The notes under the pieces were generated by a model, which worked only from the letters and a program-made list of their open reading frames with translations, was not told the origin of the DNA and did no database searches. Positions 18,157 through 29,503 of a stretch of DNA of 64,000 nucleotides are shown in pieces. Source of the DNA: Thiohalobacter thiocyanaticus (GTDB lineage Bacteria > Pseudomonadota > Gammaproteobacteria > Thiohalobacterales > Thiohalobacteraceae); contig NZ_AP018052.1 of NCBI RefSeq assembly GCF_002356355.1, positions 2,790,001 through 2,854,000 of the forward strand. Direction: 5' to 3'. Position 1 is the first letter of the stretch. Each line of letters begins with the position of its first letter. The translations under genes and the position numbers were made by a program.

Positions 18157-18210
18157 GGGACGACGAAATCAACCCTGTGACGACGAATTAGCTCAAGGGA
18201 CAGAAGGACG

Positions 18211-19431
18211 ATGGCAGAGAAAGCGCTCAAACAGGATATGTTCGTCTGGGAAGGCACGGACCGGCGTGGCAACAAGGTCAAGGGCCAGACCCGCGCCAAT
18301 AACCAGAACCTGATCAAGGCCGACCTGCGCCGTCAGGGCATCACGCCGCTCAAGGTGAAGAAGAAATCCGCCCTGGCCTCGGGCCGCAGAAAGAAAAAGA
18401 TCGAGCCCAAGGACATCGCCATCTTCACCCGCCAGCTGGCCACCATGATGTCGGCCGGCGTACCCCTGGTGCAGGCCTTCGACATCATCGGCCGCGGTCA
18501 TGAGAACCCCTCCATGCAGGAGCTGGTCATGACCATCAAGACCGACGTCGAGGGCGGCAGCAACCTGCGCGACGCCCTGGCCAAGCACCCGCTGTATTTC
18601 GACGAGCTGGTGTGCAACCTGGTCGAGGCCGGCGAGGCCGCAGGTGTGCTGGATACCCTGCTGGACAAGATCGCCACCTACAAGGAAAAGACCGAGGCGC
18701 TGAAGAGCAAGATCAAGAAGGCCCTGTTCTATCCCACCGCCGTGGTGGTGGTGGCCTTCATCGTCACCGCCATCCTGCTGATCTTCGTGGTCCCCCAGTT
18801 CGAGGAACTGTTCGCCGGCTTCGGCGCCGATCTGCCGGCCTTCACCCGCATGGTGATCGACCTGTCCGAGTTCATGCAGTCCTACTGGTGGGCGGTATTC
18901 GGCATCATCGGCGGCCTGATCTATGGTTTCATGCAGGCCAAGCGACGCTCGCCCGCCTTCAACCACACACTGGACAAGATCGTACTCAAGCTGCCCATTG
19001 TCGGCGACATCCTGACCAAGGCCGCCATCGCCCGTTATGCACGCACCCTGTCCACCATGTTCGCCGCCGGCGTGCCTCTGGTCGAGGCGCTGGACTCGGT
19101 GGCGGGTGCGACCGGCAACAGCGTCTATTCCAATGCCGTGCTGCGCATGCGCGACCAGGTCTCCACCGGTCTGCAGCTGCAGCTGGCAATGAACCAGACC
19201 GGCCTGTTCCCCAATATGGTGGTGCAGATGGTCGCCATCGGCGAGGAGGCCGGCTCGCTGGACGCCATGTTGAGCAAGGTCGCCGACTTCTACGAGCAGG
19301 AGGTCGACGACGCCGTCGACGGCCTGAGCAGCCTGCTGGAGCCGTTGATCATGGCGATCCTGGGCGTGCTGGTGGGCGGCCTGGTCATCGCCATGTATCT
19401 GCCGATCTTCAAGATGGGCCAGGTCGTATAA
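18211..19431 (+). CDS. pilC: type IV pilus inner membrane platform protein PilC
   Basis: 406 residues with the two repeated GspF domains (about 70-195 and 275-395) and three membrane segments (FYPTAVVVVAFIVTAILLIF, WWAVFGIIGGLIYGF and the C-terminal LGVLVGGLVIAMYLPIF). PilC is the platform that couples PilB to pilin insertion and extraction at the inner membrane. Motifs AIFTRQLATMMSAGVPLVQA and ARTLSTMFAAGVPLVEAL are typical. It lies 94 bp after pilB, separated by a type B half repeat, and 10 bp before pilD. Confidence 0.96.
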   Translation: MAEKALKQDMFVWEGTDRRGNKVKGQTRANNQNLIKADLRRQGITPLKVKKKSALASGRRKKKIEPKDIAIFTRQLATMMSAGVPLVQAFDIIGRGHENPSMQELVMTIKTDVEGGSNLRDALAKHPLYFDELVCNLVEAGEAAGVLDTLLDKIATYKEKTEALKSKIKKALFYPTAVVVVAFIVTAILLIFVVPQFEELFAGFGADLPAFTRMVIDLSEFMQSYWWAVFGIIGGLIYGFMQAKRRSPAFNHTLDKIVLKLPIVGDILTKAAIARYARTLSTMFAAGVPLVEALDSVAGATGNSVYSNAVLRMRDQVSTGLQLQLAMNQTGLFPNMVVQMVAIGEEAGSLDAMLSKVADFYEQEVDDAVDGLSSLLEPLIMAILGVLVGGLVIAMYLPIFKMGQVV

Positions 19432-19441
19432 ACCTGTACCC

Positions 19442-20317
19442 ATGGAACTGCTGGAACTCATCCGGACCAGTCCGGGCTGGCTGATCGGCGTCTGTGCGCT
19501 GCTGGGCCTGGTGGTCGGCAGCTTTCTCAACGTGGTCGCCCACCGCCTGCCGCTGATGATGCAGCGCGAGTGGGAGTCGCAGTGCCGGGAACTGCTCGCA
19601 GCGCCGACTGCGGACGATACCACTCCGGAACGGTTCAACCTGCTCACCCCGGCCTCGCGCTGTCCCCACTGCGGCCACCGCATCCGCGCCATCGAAAACA
19701 TCCCGGTCCTGAGTTGGCTGTTCCTGCGCGGCCGCTGCGGCGAGTGCCGGACACCCATCTCCGTCAAATACCCGCTGGTCGAGGCCTTCACCGGCCTGAC
19801 CGCGGGGCTGCTGGCCTGGCATTTCGGCTTCGGCTGGCCGCTGGCCGCCGCCCTGGTCTTCACCTGGATGCTGATCGCCCTGAGCGTGATCGACATCGAG
19901 CACCAGCTGCTGCCCGACTCGCTCACCCTGGCCCTGCTCTGGCTGGGCCTGCTGCTGAGTCTGGGCGAGGTCTTCGTCGGTCCGGAACAGGCCATCATCG
20001 GCGCCGCTGCCGGCTATCTCGCACTGTGGACGGTGTACCAGCTGTTCCGGCTGCTCACCGGCAAGGAGGGCATGGGCTTCGGCGACTTCAAACTGCTCGC
20101 CGCCTGCGGCGCCTGGATGGGCTGGAAGCTGCTGCCGCTGATCATCCTGCTCTCCTCGCTCGTCGGCGCCGTGGTCGGTGTGGCGATGATCCTGATTCTC
20201 GGCCGCGACCGCCAGCTGCCCATCCCGTTCGGCCCCTACATCGCTGCCGCCGGCTGGATCGCGCTGCTGTGGGGCGAGGACCTCATCCAGGGTTATCTGC
20301 GCTTCGCCGGGTTATAA
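19442..20317 (+). CDS. pilD: prepilin peptidase / N-methyltransferase PilD
   Basis: 291 residues, polytopic. An N-terminal tetracysteine zinc domain (Cys74, Cys77, Cys99, Cys102) and the two catalytic aspartates, Asp151 (DIEHQLLPD) and Asp215 in GMGFGDFK (the GxGD motif), are present. It cleaves the PilA leader after Gly and methylates Phe1. Length and motifs match the bifunctional form. It lies 10 bp after pilC, likely the same transcript. A composite repeat begins 13 bp past its stop. Confidence 0.96.
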   Translation: MELLELIRTSPGWLIGVCALLGLVVGSFLNVVAHRLPLMMQREWESQCRELLAAPTADDTTPERFNLLTPASRCPHCGHRIRAIENIPVLSWLFLRGRCGECRTPISVKYPLVEAFTGLTAGLLAWHFGFGWPLAAALVFTWMLIALSVIDIEHQLLPDSLTLALLWLGLLLSLGEVFVGPEQAIIGAAAGYLALWTVYQLFRLLTGKEGMGFGDFKLLAACGAWMGWKLLPLIILLSSLVGAVVGVAMILILGRDRQLPIPFGPYIAAAGWIALLWGEDLIQGYLRFAGL

Positions 20318-20330
20318 TCGATCAATCGAT

Positions 20331-20517
20331 AGCCACGGAAGACACGGAAAGCACGGACATGAGATGTAGATGTAGGTCGGGTTAGCCCGAAGGGCGTAAC
20401 CCGACATGACCCGTGGATGCTTGTCGAGTTACGCTGCGCTAACCCGACCTACGCGCTTTACTCAGTCCAACCGACCAGATAATCGTCCGTGCTTTGCGTG
20501 TAGTCCGTGGCGCTTTT
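20331..20517. repeat. composite palindromic repeat: type A ends, type B core
   Basis: Inverted type A ends (20331-20359 and 20484-20517, both somewhat diverged) enclose a type B core at 20373-20452. It lies between pilD and coaE, 13 bp after one and 20 bp before the other. Confidence 0.85.
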
Positions 20518-20537
20518 GATTTTTTGGTGATATCTCC

Positions 20538-21155
20538 ATGCTCAAGATCGGACTCACAGGCGGCATTGCCTGCGGCAAGTCGACCGTGGCGGCGGGCTTT
20601 GCCGAACTCGGCGTGCCGGTGATCGACGCCGACGTGATTGCCCGGGAACTGGTGGAACCGGGTGAGCCGGCGCTGGCCGAGATCGCCCGGGAACTGGGCC
20701 AGGCGTTCATCGCCGCTGACGGCCGACTGGATCGCGTCCGGCTGCGCGACCATGTCTTCCGTGACCCCATGGCGCGCAAGCGGCTGGAGGCCATTCTGCA
20801 CCCGCGCATCGCGGCCGAAATGCAGGCCCGCGCCGATCGGCTCGACACTCCCTATTGTCTGCTGGTGATTCCGCTGCTGCTCGAGGCCGGCCAGCAGTCG
20901 CTGGTCGACCGCATCCTCGTCGTCGACTGCCCGGAGGTACTTCAGCGCGCGCGGCTGGCTGAACGCGATGACGCCGACCCCGAACAGATCTCCGCCATCC
21001 TCGCCAGTCAACTCGAACGCGAGCGCCGGCTGGCCGCAGCCGACGATATCCTCTGCAATGACGGCACGCCGGAACAACTGCGGGACCGCATCGACGGGCT
21101 GCATGCCCGGTATCTGACACTGGCGGAACAAGCAGGAAGCCGCAGGCCGGAATAA
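20538..21155 (+). CDS. coaE: dephospho-CoA kinase
   Basis: 205 residues with the P-loop GGIACGKST at 8-16, followed by DADVIARELVEPG and RHP-type region LEAILHPRI. It phosphorylates the 3'-OH of dephospho-CoA, the last step of CoA synthesis. Position after pilD is the usual one in gammaproteobacteria. The stop codon (21153-21155) is directly followed by the first base of a palindromic element. Confidence 0.96.
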   Translation: MLKIGLTGGIACGKSTVAAGFAELGVPVIDADVIARELVEPGEPALAEIARELGQAFIAADGRLDRVRLRDHVFRDPMARKRLEAILHPRIAAEMQARADRLDTPYCLLVIPLLLEAGQQSLVDRILVVDCPEVLQRARLAERDDADPEQISAILASQLERERRLAAADDILCNDGTPEQLRDRIDGLHARYLTLAEQAGSRRPE

Positions 21156-21314
21156 GGGCCCTGAGGCGAATGGCACTTACTCAAGCCGAGTGCCGCCCGT
21201 CATTGCGAGCAAAGCGTGGCAATCTCGTACTGCAGAACCAACCGGATGGAGATTGCCGCGTCACTTCGTTCCTCGCAATGACGACTCAGTAAGCGTCATT
21301 CGGCCCTAAGGCCC
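21156..21314. repeat. composite palindromic repeat with a different end family and a type C core
   Basis: Ends 21156-21182 (GGGCCCTGAGGCGAATGGCA and on) and 21284-21314 are imperfect inverted copies unrelated to type A. They enclose a type C core at 21198-21283. The left end begins on the base after the coaE stop. The rest of the 319-bp gap to zapD (21315-21474) holds a degenerate type B remnant around 21370-21395 and nothing else recognisable. Confidence 0.75.
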
Positions 21315-21474
21315 GTTTCCTGCATCACGCCGCGCGGGACAACCTCCCGCATGCGCAAATGCCGCGAGCGCTGCGCTTATCCCGACCTACCCATTCTCCC
21401 ATTTGCGGCAACCGGATCAGTGAGTGACAATAGGGCAACGATAATCACCGGCAGCCCGACGCAAGCCCTCTCCA

Positions 21475-22245
21475 GTGGACCATAAAGTCATTTACGAACA
21501 ACCGCTTAATGAGCGTATTCGCTCTTTCCTGCGGCTCGAGTTCCTGTTCCAGCAGATGCGCCATCAGCTGGGCGGGACCTCGCCCTGGGACAGCCGTGCA
21601 GCCGTCAGCACCCTGCTCGAGATCCTGAGTATATTCGGTCGCAGCGACCTCAAGACCGAAGTCATGAAGGAGTTGGAACGGCACACGGCCAACCTGGCAC
21701 GGCTGGAGCAGAGCCCGGACGTGGACCGCGGCCAGCTGGCCAGCCTGCTCGACGAGATCGACACCCTGATCGACGAACTGCATGCCATCAAGGGCCAGGT
21801 CGGGGCCCATCTCAAGGGCAACGAACTGATCGCCAGCATCCAGCAGCGCAGCGCCATCCCCGGCGGCACCTGCGACTTCGACCTGCCGGTCTACCATTTC
21901 TGGCTGCAGCTGCCGGCCGAGGACCGGCTGCACGACCTGGCCGGCTGGCTGGAAGCCTTCGACGTGATCGGCCGGGCGATCCGTCTGATCCTGCGGCTGA
22001 TCCGCAGCAGCCACCTGTTCCAGCCCGCCACCGCTGAGGCCGGCTTCTACCAGAAATCCCTGGATCCGCACCAGCCCTGCCAGATGGTGCGCGTCGCCGT
22101 GCCGGCCGGCTCGACCTTCTATGCCGAGATCAGCGGCGGCAAGCACCGATTCACCGTGCGTTTCATGGAACAGCCCTCGATCAACGACAGGGCAACGCAG
22201 ACCGGCCGGGACATCGAATTCGAAATCGCCTGCTGCACAATCTGA
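21475..22245 (+). CDS. zapD: cell division protein ZapD
   Basis: 256 residues from a GTG start (VIYEQPLNERIRSFLRLEFL). The N-terminal helical domain and C-terminal beta domain (FDLPVYHFWLQLPAEDR ... FMVR-like core) match ZapD/YacF, an FtsZ-bundling protein of the Z ring. It lies between coaE and yacG, as in E. coli. The ribosome site is weak, but the family N-terminus begins at this codon. Confidence 0.93.
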   Translation: MDHKVIYEQPLNERIRSFLRLEFLFQQMRHQLGGTSPWDSRAAVSTLLEILSIFGRSDLKTEVMKELERHTANLARLEQSPDVDRGQLASLLDEIDTLIDELHAIKGQVGAHLKGNELIASIQQRSAIPGGTCDFDLPVYHFWLQLPAEDRLHDLAGWLEAFDVIGRAIRLILRLIRSSHLFQPATAEAGFYQKSLDPHQPCQMVRVAVPAGSTFYAEISGGKHRFTVRFMEQPSINDRATQTGRDIEFEIACCTI

Positions 22246-22259
22246 AACGACAACAAATC

Positions 22260-22290
22260 GATGGGTTGCGCTGCGCTTCACCCATCCTAC
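22260..22290. repeat. small palindrome upstream of yacG
   Basis: GATGGGTTGCGCTG with the inverted arm CACCCATC; a similar palindrome stands at 49806-49834. It sits between zapD and yacG. Confidence 0.5.
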
Positions 22291-22301
22291 ATTAAGGCTT
22301 T

Positions 22302-22502
22302 ATGTCGAAAGCAAAGCAACAGACCACCGTGCCCTGCCCCATCTGCGGCAAACCCAGCCGCTGGGCCGAAGACAATCCCTGGCGGCCCTTCTGCTGCGAA
22401 CGCTGCAAGCTGATCGACCTGGGGGAATGGGTGGCCGAGGAGAAACGCATCCCCGGCCCGCCGCTGGAGGATATCCCCAGCAGCGATGACGGGCAGGATT
22501 GA
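22302..22502 (+). CDS. yacG: DNA gyrase inhibitor / zinc-binding protein YacG
   Basis: 66 residues. Zinc site Cys12-x2-Cys15 and Cys31-x3-Cys35 (PCPICGKP and FCCERC), followed by [11 protein letters not shown], the YacG signature. In E. coli YacG binds GyrB and blocks DNA binding. It follows zapD, in the conserved coaE-zapD-yacG order. A repeat starts 3 bp after its stop. Confidence 0.94.
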   Translation: MSKAKQQTTVPCPICGKPSRWAEDNPWRPFCCERCKLIDLGEWVAEEKRIPGPPLEDIPSSDDGQD

Positions 22503-22505
22503 AAC

Positions 22506-22660
22506 AGCGTCACGGAATACACCGAAATATAAGTAGGTCGGGTTAGCGCAGCGTAGCCCGACAGTTGTGCGGACAGACGTCGGGTTACGCCCTTCGGGCT
22601 GACCCGACCTACGGTTATATTATTGTTGTCCGTGCCTTCCGTGTATTCCGTGGCGCTTTT
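22506..22660. repeat. composite palindromic repeat: type A ends, type B core
   Basis: Type A ends at 22506-22526 and 22627-22660 enclose a type B core at 22534-22612. It fills the gap between convergent yacG and the next gene, 3 bp from each stop codon. Confidence 0.85.
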
Positions 22661-22663
22661 GTA

Positions 22664-23155
22664 TCACTCAGTCTCGAACGGAAACACCGCCCGGTAGCGC
22701 CGGCCGCTGTCGGATTCGACTTCCACCACCGCCTGCCAGTCGCTGCGCCCCATGGTGCAGACCGGCAGCGTGGCCACGCCCTGCCAGACGTGATCCGCGT
22801 CCCGCATCAGGCGGTAACGGTTGCGGCCCATGTCCATATCGACCATCCTGAAGTCCACCTCGATCTGCTGCGGCTGCTCACCCGCAGGCAGGCTGGCCGT
22901 GGCACGGATGGCGAAGGGACGCATGACCGGCACCCCCGGTCCCAGTTCGAAGTTGATGCGGGCCCCCTCGGCGCCGGCGGTACAGGAACCGCGATCCGCC
23001 CGGCAGTCGGCCTGCTGCAGCTGCAGTTCCACCGGCTGCAGCTGCAGAACGGGCTGGGCCGGGCGGCCCAGATAATGATAGGCGAGCAAGCCTCCGGCCA
23101 GCAGTACCAGCAGCCAGCCGGTCCAGGCCATGATCTTCAGACGCGCGGATTTCAT
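22664..23155 (-). CDS. membrane-anchored periplasmic protein of unknown function
   Basis: 163 residues. A single N-terminal membrane helix (about 8-27, IMAWTGWLLVLLAGGLLAYH) and a beta-rich periplasmic part (IEVDFRMVDMDMGRNRYRLM, WQAVVEVESDSGRRYRAVFP). Three Cys residues are visible (two in ADCRADRGSC, one in PVCTMG). I do not recognise the family; a FixH/YtkA-like fold is possible from the beta pattern but unproven. The ATG at 23155 overlaps the stop of the upstream Nudix gene (ATGA), so the two are probably translated together. Confidence 0.7.
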   Translation of the reverse strand: MKSARLKIMAWTGWLLVLLAGGLLAYHYLGRPAQPVLQLQPVELQLQQADCRADRGSCTAGAEGARINFELGPGVPVMRPFAIRATASLPAGEQPQQIEVDFRMVDMDMGRNRYRLMRDADHVWQGVATLPVCTMGRSDWQAVVEVESDSGRRYRAVFPFETE

Positions 23156-24120
23156 CGCTCCTCCTTCTGCACCGCCGCCGGCCACAACCCCCGGATGGCG
23201 GCAATTCCCTGACCGCCATGCTGGCGCGCGGTTTCGGCCTCGTCGCGGTGCATCCCCCCCAGGGCATACACCGGCAGCCGCGCTGCCGCGCAGGCAGCGG
23301 CAAACCCCGCCCATCCCGCCGGGACCGCATCCGGATGGGTGGATGTGGGCTGCACCGGCCCATACACGGCAAAGTCCAGTTCCAGGGCGGCGGCCCGCTC
23401 GAGTTCATCCTGATCGTGGCAGGATGCGCCCACCCACATCTGCGCCGGCAGCGGCCGCTGTTTCAGCCCCTGCAGCTGATCGGCGGTCAGGTGGATGCCG
23501 TCGGCGCCCGGCGGCGGTGTCAGGCTGCCCGTGTTCATGAGGATGCGCGCTCCGTGGCGGTGGACCCGTTCGATTGCGGCCTCGACCAGCCCCGCTGGCG
23601 GCGTGCGCTTGATGCGCAGCTGCACCAGCTTGATACCCTGCTCCAGTGCCTGGTCCAGGGCGGCGAGAAAGGTGTCGGGCTGCTCCGGCTCGGGCGTGAT
23701 CAGATAACGCTCGGGCAGTTGCAGCGCGCGCAGAATGGGGACGTTGGCCGGCGGAAACGCCAGGCCCTCCAGTTCAGTCGTACTCACCCAGCGCAGCGGC
23801 TGACCCTCGCGGCCATACGGCTCACCGGCCCAGTCCCGCACTTCATACACATCCAGCCGCACCTCGCGGTCGGGATAACGGTAGGGGATACGGATCAGGG
23901 GGGTGACGCTACCGGCCCGGATGCCGACTTCCTCCTGAAGTTCCCGCTGCAGGGCGGCGAGGGCGGCTTCGCCCGGTTCGCATTTGCCCCCGGGCAGTTC
24001 CCACAGCCCCCCCTGGTGGGCATGATCGTGGCGGCGGCTGACGAGGATGCGATCCCGCTGATCGCGGATCGCGGCCAGGACGATCGGTTCAGGTACGGTA
24101 TTCGGCGTTGATGCGCACAT
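23152..24120 (-). CDS. Nudix hydrolase (MutT type) fused to a ThiE/TenI-like domain
   Basis: 322 residues. Residues about 10-135 are a MutT domain with the full Nudix box pattern (GGLWELPGGKCEPGE ... RELQEEVGI). The C-terminal half is a TIM barrel like thiamine phosphate synthase (KLVQLRIK, ADGIHLTADQL, GASCHDQDEL, YALGGM). The ThiE Asn-Asp-Arg segment is NTG here, so synthase activity is doubtful. The MutT half should clean oxidised nucleotides such as 8-oxo-dGTP. The ATG at 24120 overlaps argJ by 32 bp; argJ-mutT-secA grouping is known in Pseudomonas. Confidence 0.88.
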   Translation of the reverse strand: MCASTPNTVPEPIVLAAIRDQRDRILVSRRHDHAHQGGLWELPGGKCEPGEAALAALQRELQEEVGIRAGSVTPLIRIPYRYPDREVRLDVYEVRDWAGEPYGREGQPLRWVSTTELEGLAFPPANVPILRALQLPERYLITPEPEQPDTFLAALDQALEQGIKLVQLRIKRTPPAGLVEAAIERVHRHGARILMNTGSLTPPPGADGIHLTADQLQGLKQRPLPAQMWVGASCHDQDELERAAALELDFAVYGPVQPTSTHPDAVPAGWAGFAAACAAARLPVYALGGMHRDEAETARQHGGQGIAAIRGLWPAAVQKEER

Positions 24121-25303
24121 AGTCGTAGGACAAATCCGTGGTCCAGACGTTCTCGCTCGCCTCGCCGCGCCCCAGGTCGATGCGGATCGCAAGCTCCTCC
24201 CGGGCCAGCACCTGCTGCCCGGCAGCCTCGGTGTAGTCCTCGGCGCGGCCGCCGTCGCGCACGATGCAGACATCGTCCAGATGGATGCTCACCCGCTCGA
24301 GCACCAGCGCCTCCAGGCCGGCGCGACCGACCGCGGCCAGGATGCGGCCCCAGTTGGGATCGCTGGCGAACAGGGCCGTCTTGACCAGCGGTGAATGGGC
24401 CACGGTATAGCCCACCTGCAGGCACTCGGCGCTGCTCGCGCCGCCGCTGACCTGCACCCGCACGAACTTGGTCGCCCCCTCGCCGTCGCGCACGATGGCC
24501 TGGGCCAGGAACTGGCACACCTCAGTCAACGCGCCGGCAAAGGCGTCCCATTCCGGCGTGCCGCGTTCGACCTGCACGCCGCTGGCACCGCTGGCCATGA
24601 GCATGAGGGCATCGTTGGTGGAGGTGTCGCCGTCGATGGTGATGCGGTTGAAGGAACGCTCGGCGGCCTGCACCAGCAGACCATGCAGGTCGGGGGCCTC
24701 GATGCCGGCGTCGGTGCCGATGAAGGCCAGCATGGTAGCCATGTCGGGCCGGATCATGCCCGCGCCCTTGGCGATGCCGGTGAGGGTGACTTCACGCCCG
24801 TTCAGTTCGAGCCGGCGCGAAATGCCCTTGGGCACGGTGTCGGTGGTCATGATGCCGGCGGCGGCCGCAAGCCAGCCGTCCTCGTCCAATTCGGCCAGGG
24901 CCCCCGGCAGACCGGCCAGGAGGCGGTCCAGCGGCAGCGGCTCGCCGATCACGCCGGTGGAGAAGGGCAGCACCTCGTCGGGCCTGAGGCCGACCTGCGC
25001 GGCCAGCGCGCGACAGGTATCGGCGGCGGCATCCAGACCGCGCTGGCCGGTGCCGGCGTTGGCATTGCCGGTGTTGATGACCAGGAAGCGCGGCGCGGCT
25101 TCCAGCAGGTGGTGGCGCGCCACCACCACCGGCGCGGCGCAGAAGGCGTTGCGGGTGAACAGGCCGGCGGTGTGGCTGCCCGGGGCCAGTTCGATCACCA
25201 CCAGGTCGCGGCGGCCCGGCTTCCTGATGCCGGCCGCGGTCGTGCCCAGGCGGATACCGGGCACCGGGAGCAGGGATTCGGGAGGGGTCAATCCAACAGC
25301 CAT
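24089..25303 (-). CDS. argJ: bifunctional ornithine acetyltransferase / N-acetylglutamate synthase
   Basis: 404 residues. The autocleavage site lies in the segment KGAGMIRPDMATMLAF, with the nucleophile Thr of ATML; GDTSTNDALMLMASG is also conserved. ArgJ transfers the acetyl group from acetylornithine to glutamate in the cyclic arginine pathway. The C-terminus DLSYDYVRINAEYRT is typical. A composite repeat begins 17 bp upstream of its ATG, so its ribosome site lies in the short space between. Confidence 0.96.
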   Translation of the reverse strand: MAVGLTPPESLLPVPGIRLGTTAAGIRKPGRRDLVVIELAPGSHTAGLFTRNAFCAAPVVVARHHLLEAAPRFLVINTGNANAGTGQRGLDAAADTCRALAAQVGLRPDEVLPFSTGVIGEPLPLDRLLAGLPGALAELDEDGWLAAAAGIMTTDTVPKGISRRLELNGREVTLTGIAKGAGMIRPDMATMLAFIGTDAGIEAPDLHGLLVQAAERSFNRITIDGDTSTNDALMLMASGASGVQVERGTPEWDAFAGALTEVCQFLAQAIVRDGEGATKFVRVQVSGGASSAECLQVGYTVAHSPLVKTALFASDPNWGRILAAVGRAGLEALVLERVSIHLDDVCIVRDGGRAEDYTEAAGQQVLAREELAIRIDLGRGEASENVWTTDLSYDYVRINAEYRT

Positions 25304-25320
25304 GGTCGATTACTCAAGAT

Positions 25321-25496
25321 CAAGAGCGCCACGGAATACACGGAAAGCACGGACAAATATCTGATCATTGAACTTTGTCATCCCCGCGAAGGCGGGGATC
25401 CAGTAACCACAGCGGTATCTGGATTCCCGCCTTCGCGGGAATGACGGGAATCAGTACCTTGCTTTGGTCCGTGCTTTCCGTGTATTCCGTGGCTAA
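25321..25496. repeat. composite palindromic repeat: type A ends, type D core
   Basis: Type A ends at 25321-25358 and 25467-25496 enclose a type D core at 25377-25446 with arms GTCATCCCCGCGAAGGCGG and complement. It lies between secA and argJ, 13 bp after the secA stop on the minus strand. Confidence 0.85.
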
Positions 25497-25509
25497 GCGG
25501 GGTTAATTA

Positions 25510-28242
<2,733 letters not shown>

Positions 28243-28347
28243 GTAGGTACTTTCAATGGGTCCGGTTCCGGGCAGAATGGGCCATGATACCGCATGTAGT
28301 GGTAAAGGTCAGGGGGGCGTGGGAAGGGCGGGAGCGCAGGAACCGAC

Positions 28348-28480
28348 CGTCATCCCGGCGCAGGCCGGACAGAAGCGCGGAGCGTGTTGAACGCCGGTAC
28401 GGCGGTCCTTTATGCCCTTCAGGCTGGCAGGGCGAGCGCAGCGGGTAATCCACTGGATTTCGGCCTGCGCCGGGATGACG
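28348..28480. repeat. long type D palindrome upstream of secA
   Basis: Arms CGTCATCCCGGCGCAGGCCG (28348-28367) and the inverted copy ending at 28480 are separated by a loop of about 90 bp, longer than in other D copies. No type A ends flank it. It lies in the 277-bp gap between secA and the M23 peptidase gene. Confidence 0.7.
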
Positions 28481-28519
28481 CGGAAGGATCCGGCCAGCCT
28501 CCTCACGCCTTGCCGGGAA

Positions 28520-29443
28520 TCACGAGCGCTTGGCCCAGACGAACCGGGCCGGATCGACCGACTTGCCGTGCTTGAGCACTTCGAAGTGGACATGCGGGCC
28601 GGTGGAGCGGCCGCTGGAGCCCATCCTGGCGATCGCCTGGCCGGGCTTGACGTGCTGCCCCACTTCGACCACCAGGTCACGGTTGTGGCCATAGCGGGTC
28701 ACGTAGCCGTTGCCGTGATTGATTTCGACCAGGTTGCCGTAGCCGTAGCGGCTGCCGGACCAGGTCACGACCCCGGCGGCCACCGCCACCACCTCGGTCC
28801 CGGCCTTGCCGGCGAAATCCACGCCGTCGTGCCAGGCCTGCTTGCCGGTGAAGGGGTCGGTGCGCTTGCCGTAGGCGGACGACATCCAGCCGCTGGTCAC
28901 GGGACGGCCGGTGGGCACGCCCTGCTGCTTCAGGGTCCGGGTGCGCACCACGGATTCCAGTGCCAGCAGCTGCTGCTCGCGGTCATCCAGCACCCGGGAC
29001 AGCGTGTCCAGTTCCTCGATGAAGTCGGGCACGGCGTAGCCGGCGGTGGCCTCGGCGGCGGGACCGCCCTGGGGGGGAATCTGTTCGAAGTCGAACTCGC
29101 CCTGGTCGATATCGGCCATCTCCACCAGGCGCTGGCCCAGGCCCTCCAGACGCAGCACCTGGCCCTGCAGCTGGCCCAGACGCATCGCCAGGGCGTCCAG
29201 ATGCGCCTGCGATTCCTGCCGGGCCTGGGCCACGGCGCGCTGCTGCTCGGCCACTTCCAGCCGCCACTGCGGCCCGGCGGCCAGTCCGGGCCCGTCCTGG
29301 ACCTGTCCCAGCTGAAACCCCAGATAGAACAGGCTCGCCGCCAGAAACAGCCCCAGGCTGAGCAGCGGGACGTAGATCCGGGGTCGACTCAGATTGAGAC
29401 TGCCGGGACGTCCGTGTAGATTGGTGAAGAGAATGATGTTCAT
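28520..29443 (-). CDS. M23 family metallopeptidase with N-terminal membrane helix and coiled coil
   Basis: 307 residues. One membrane helix (about 26-45, YVPLLSLGLFLAASLFYLGF), then a coiled coil (about 60-115 and 140-165) and a C-terminal LytM/M23 domain with zinc ligands HxxxD (AWHDGVDFAG) and HxH (GPHVHFE). The active-site residues look intact, so it is probably a peptidoglycan endopeptidase rather than an EnvC-type activator. It sits between secA and dciA/lpxC, as the equivalent gene does in Pseudomonas. It may serve wall remodelling during division. Confidence 0.9.
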   Translation of the reverse strand: MNIILFTNLHGRPGSLNLSRPRIYVPLLSLGLFLAASLFYLGFQLGQVQDGPGLAAGPQWRLEVAEQQRAVAQARQESQAHLDALAMRLGQLQGQVLRLEGLGQRLVEMADIDQGEFDFEQIPPQGGPAAEATAGYAVPDFIEELDTLSRVLDDREQQLLALESVVRTRTLKQQGVPTGRPVTSGWMSSAYGKRTDPFTGKQAWHDGVDFAGKAGTEVVAVAAGVVTWSGSRYGYGNLVEINHGNGYVTRYGHNRDLVVEVGQHVKPGQAIARMGSSGRSTGPHVHFEVLKHGKSVDPARFVWAKRS

Positions 29444-29503
29444 GCGCGTGCGCTACTCTAACGGTTTTTGAGACCTGTTTACAAATTCGATGCCAGTTCG
29501 CCT

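Noticed and set aside
28243-28519. SecM-like arrest peptide upstream of secA
   Set aside because: No short secretory frame with an arrest motif was seen; the gap holds a type D palindrome.
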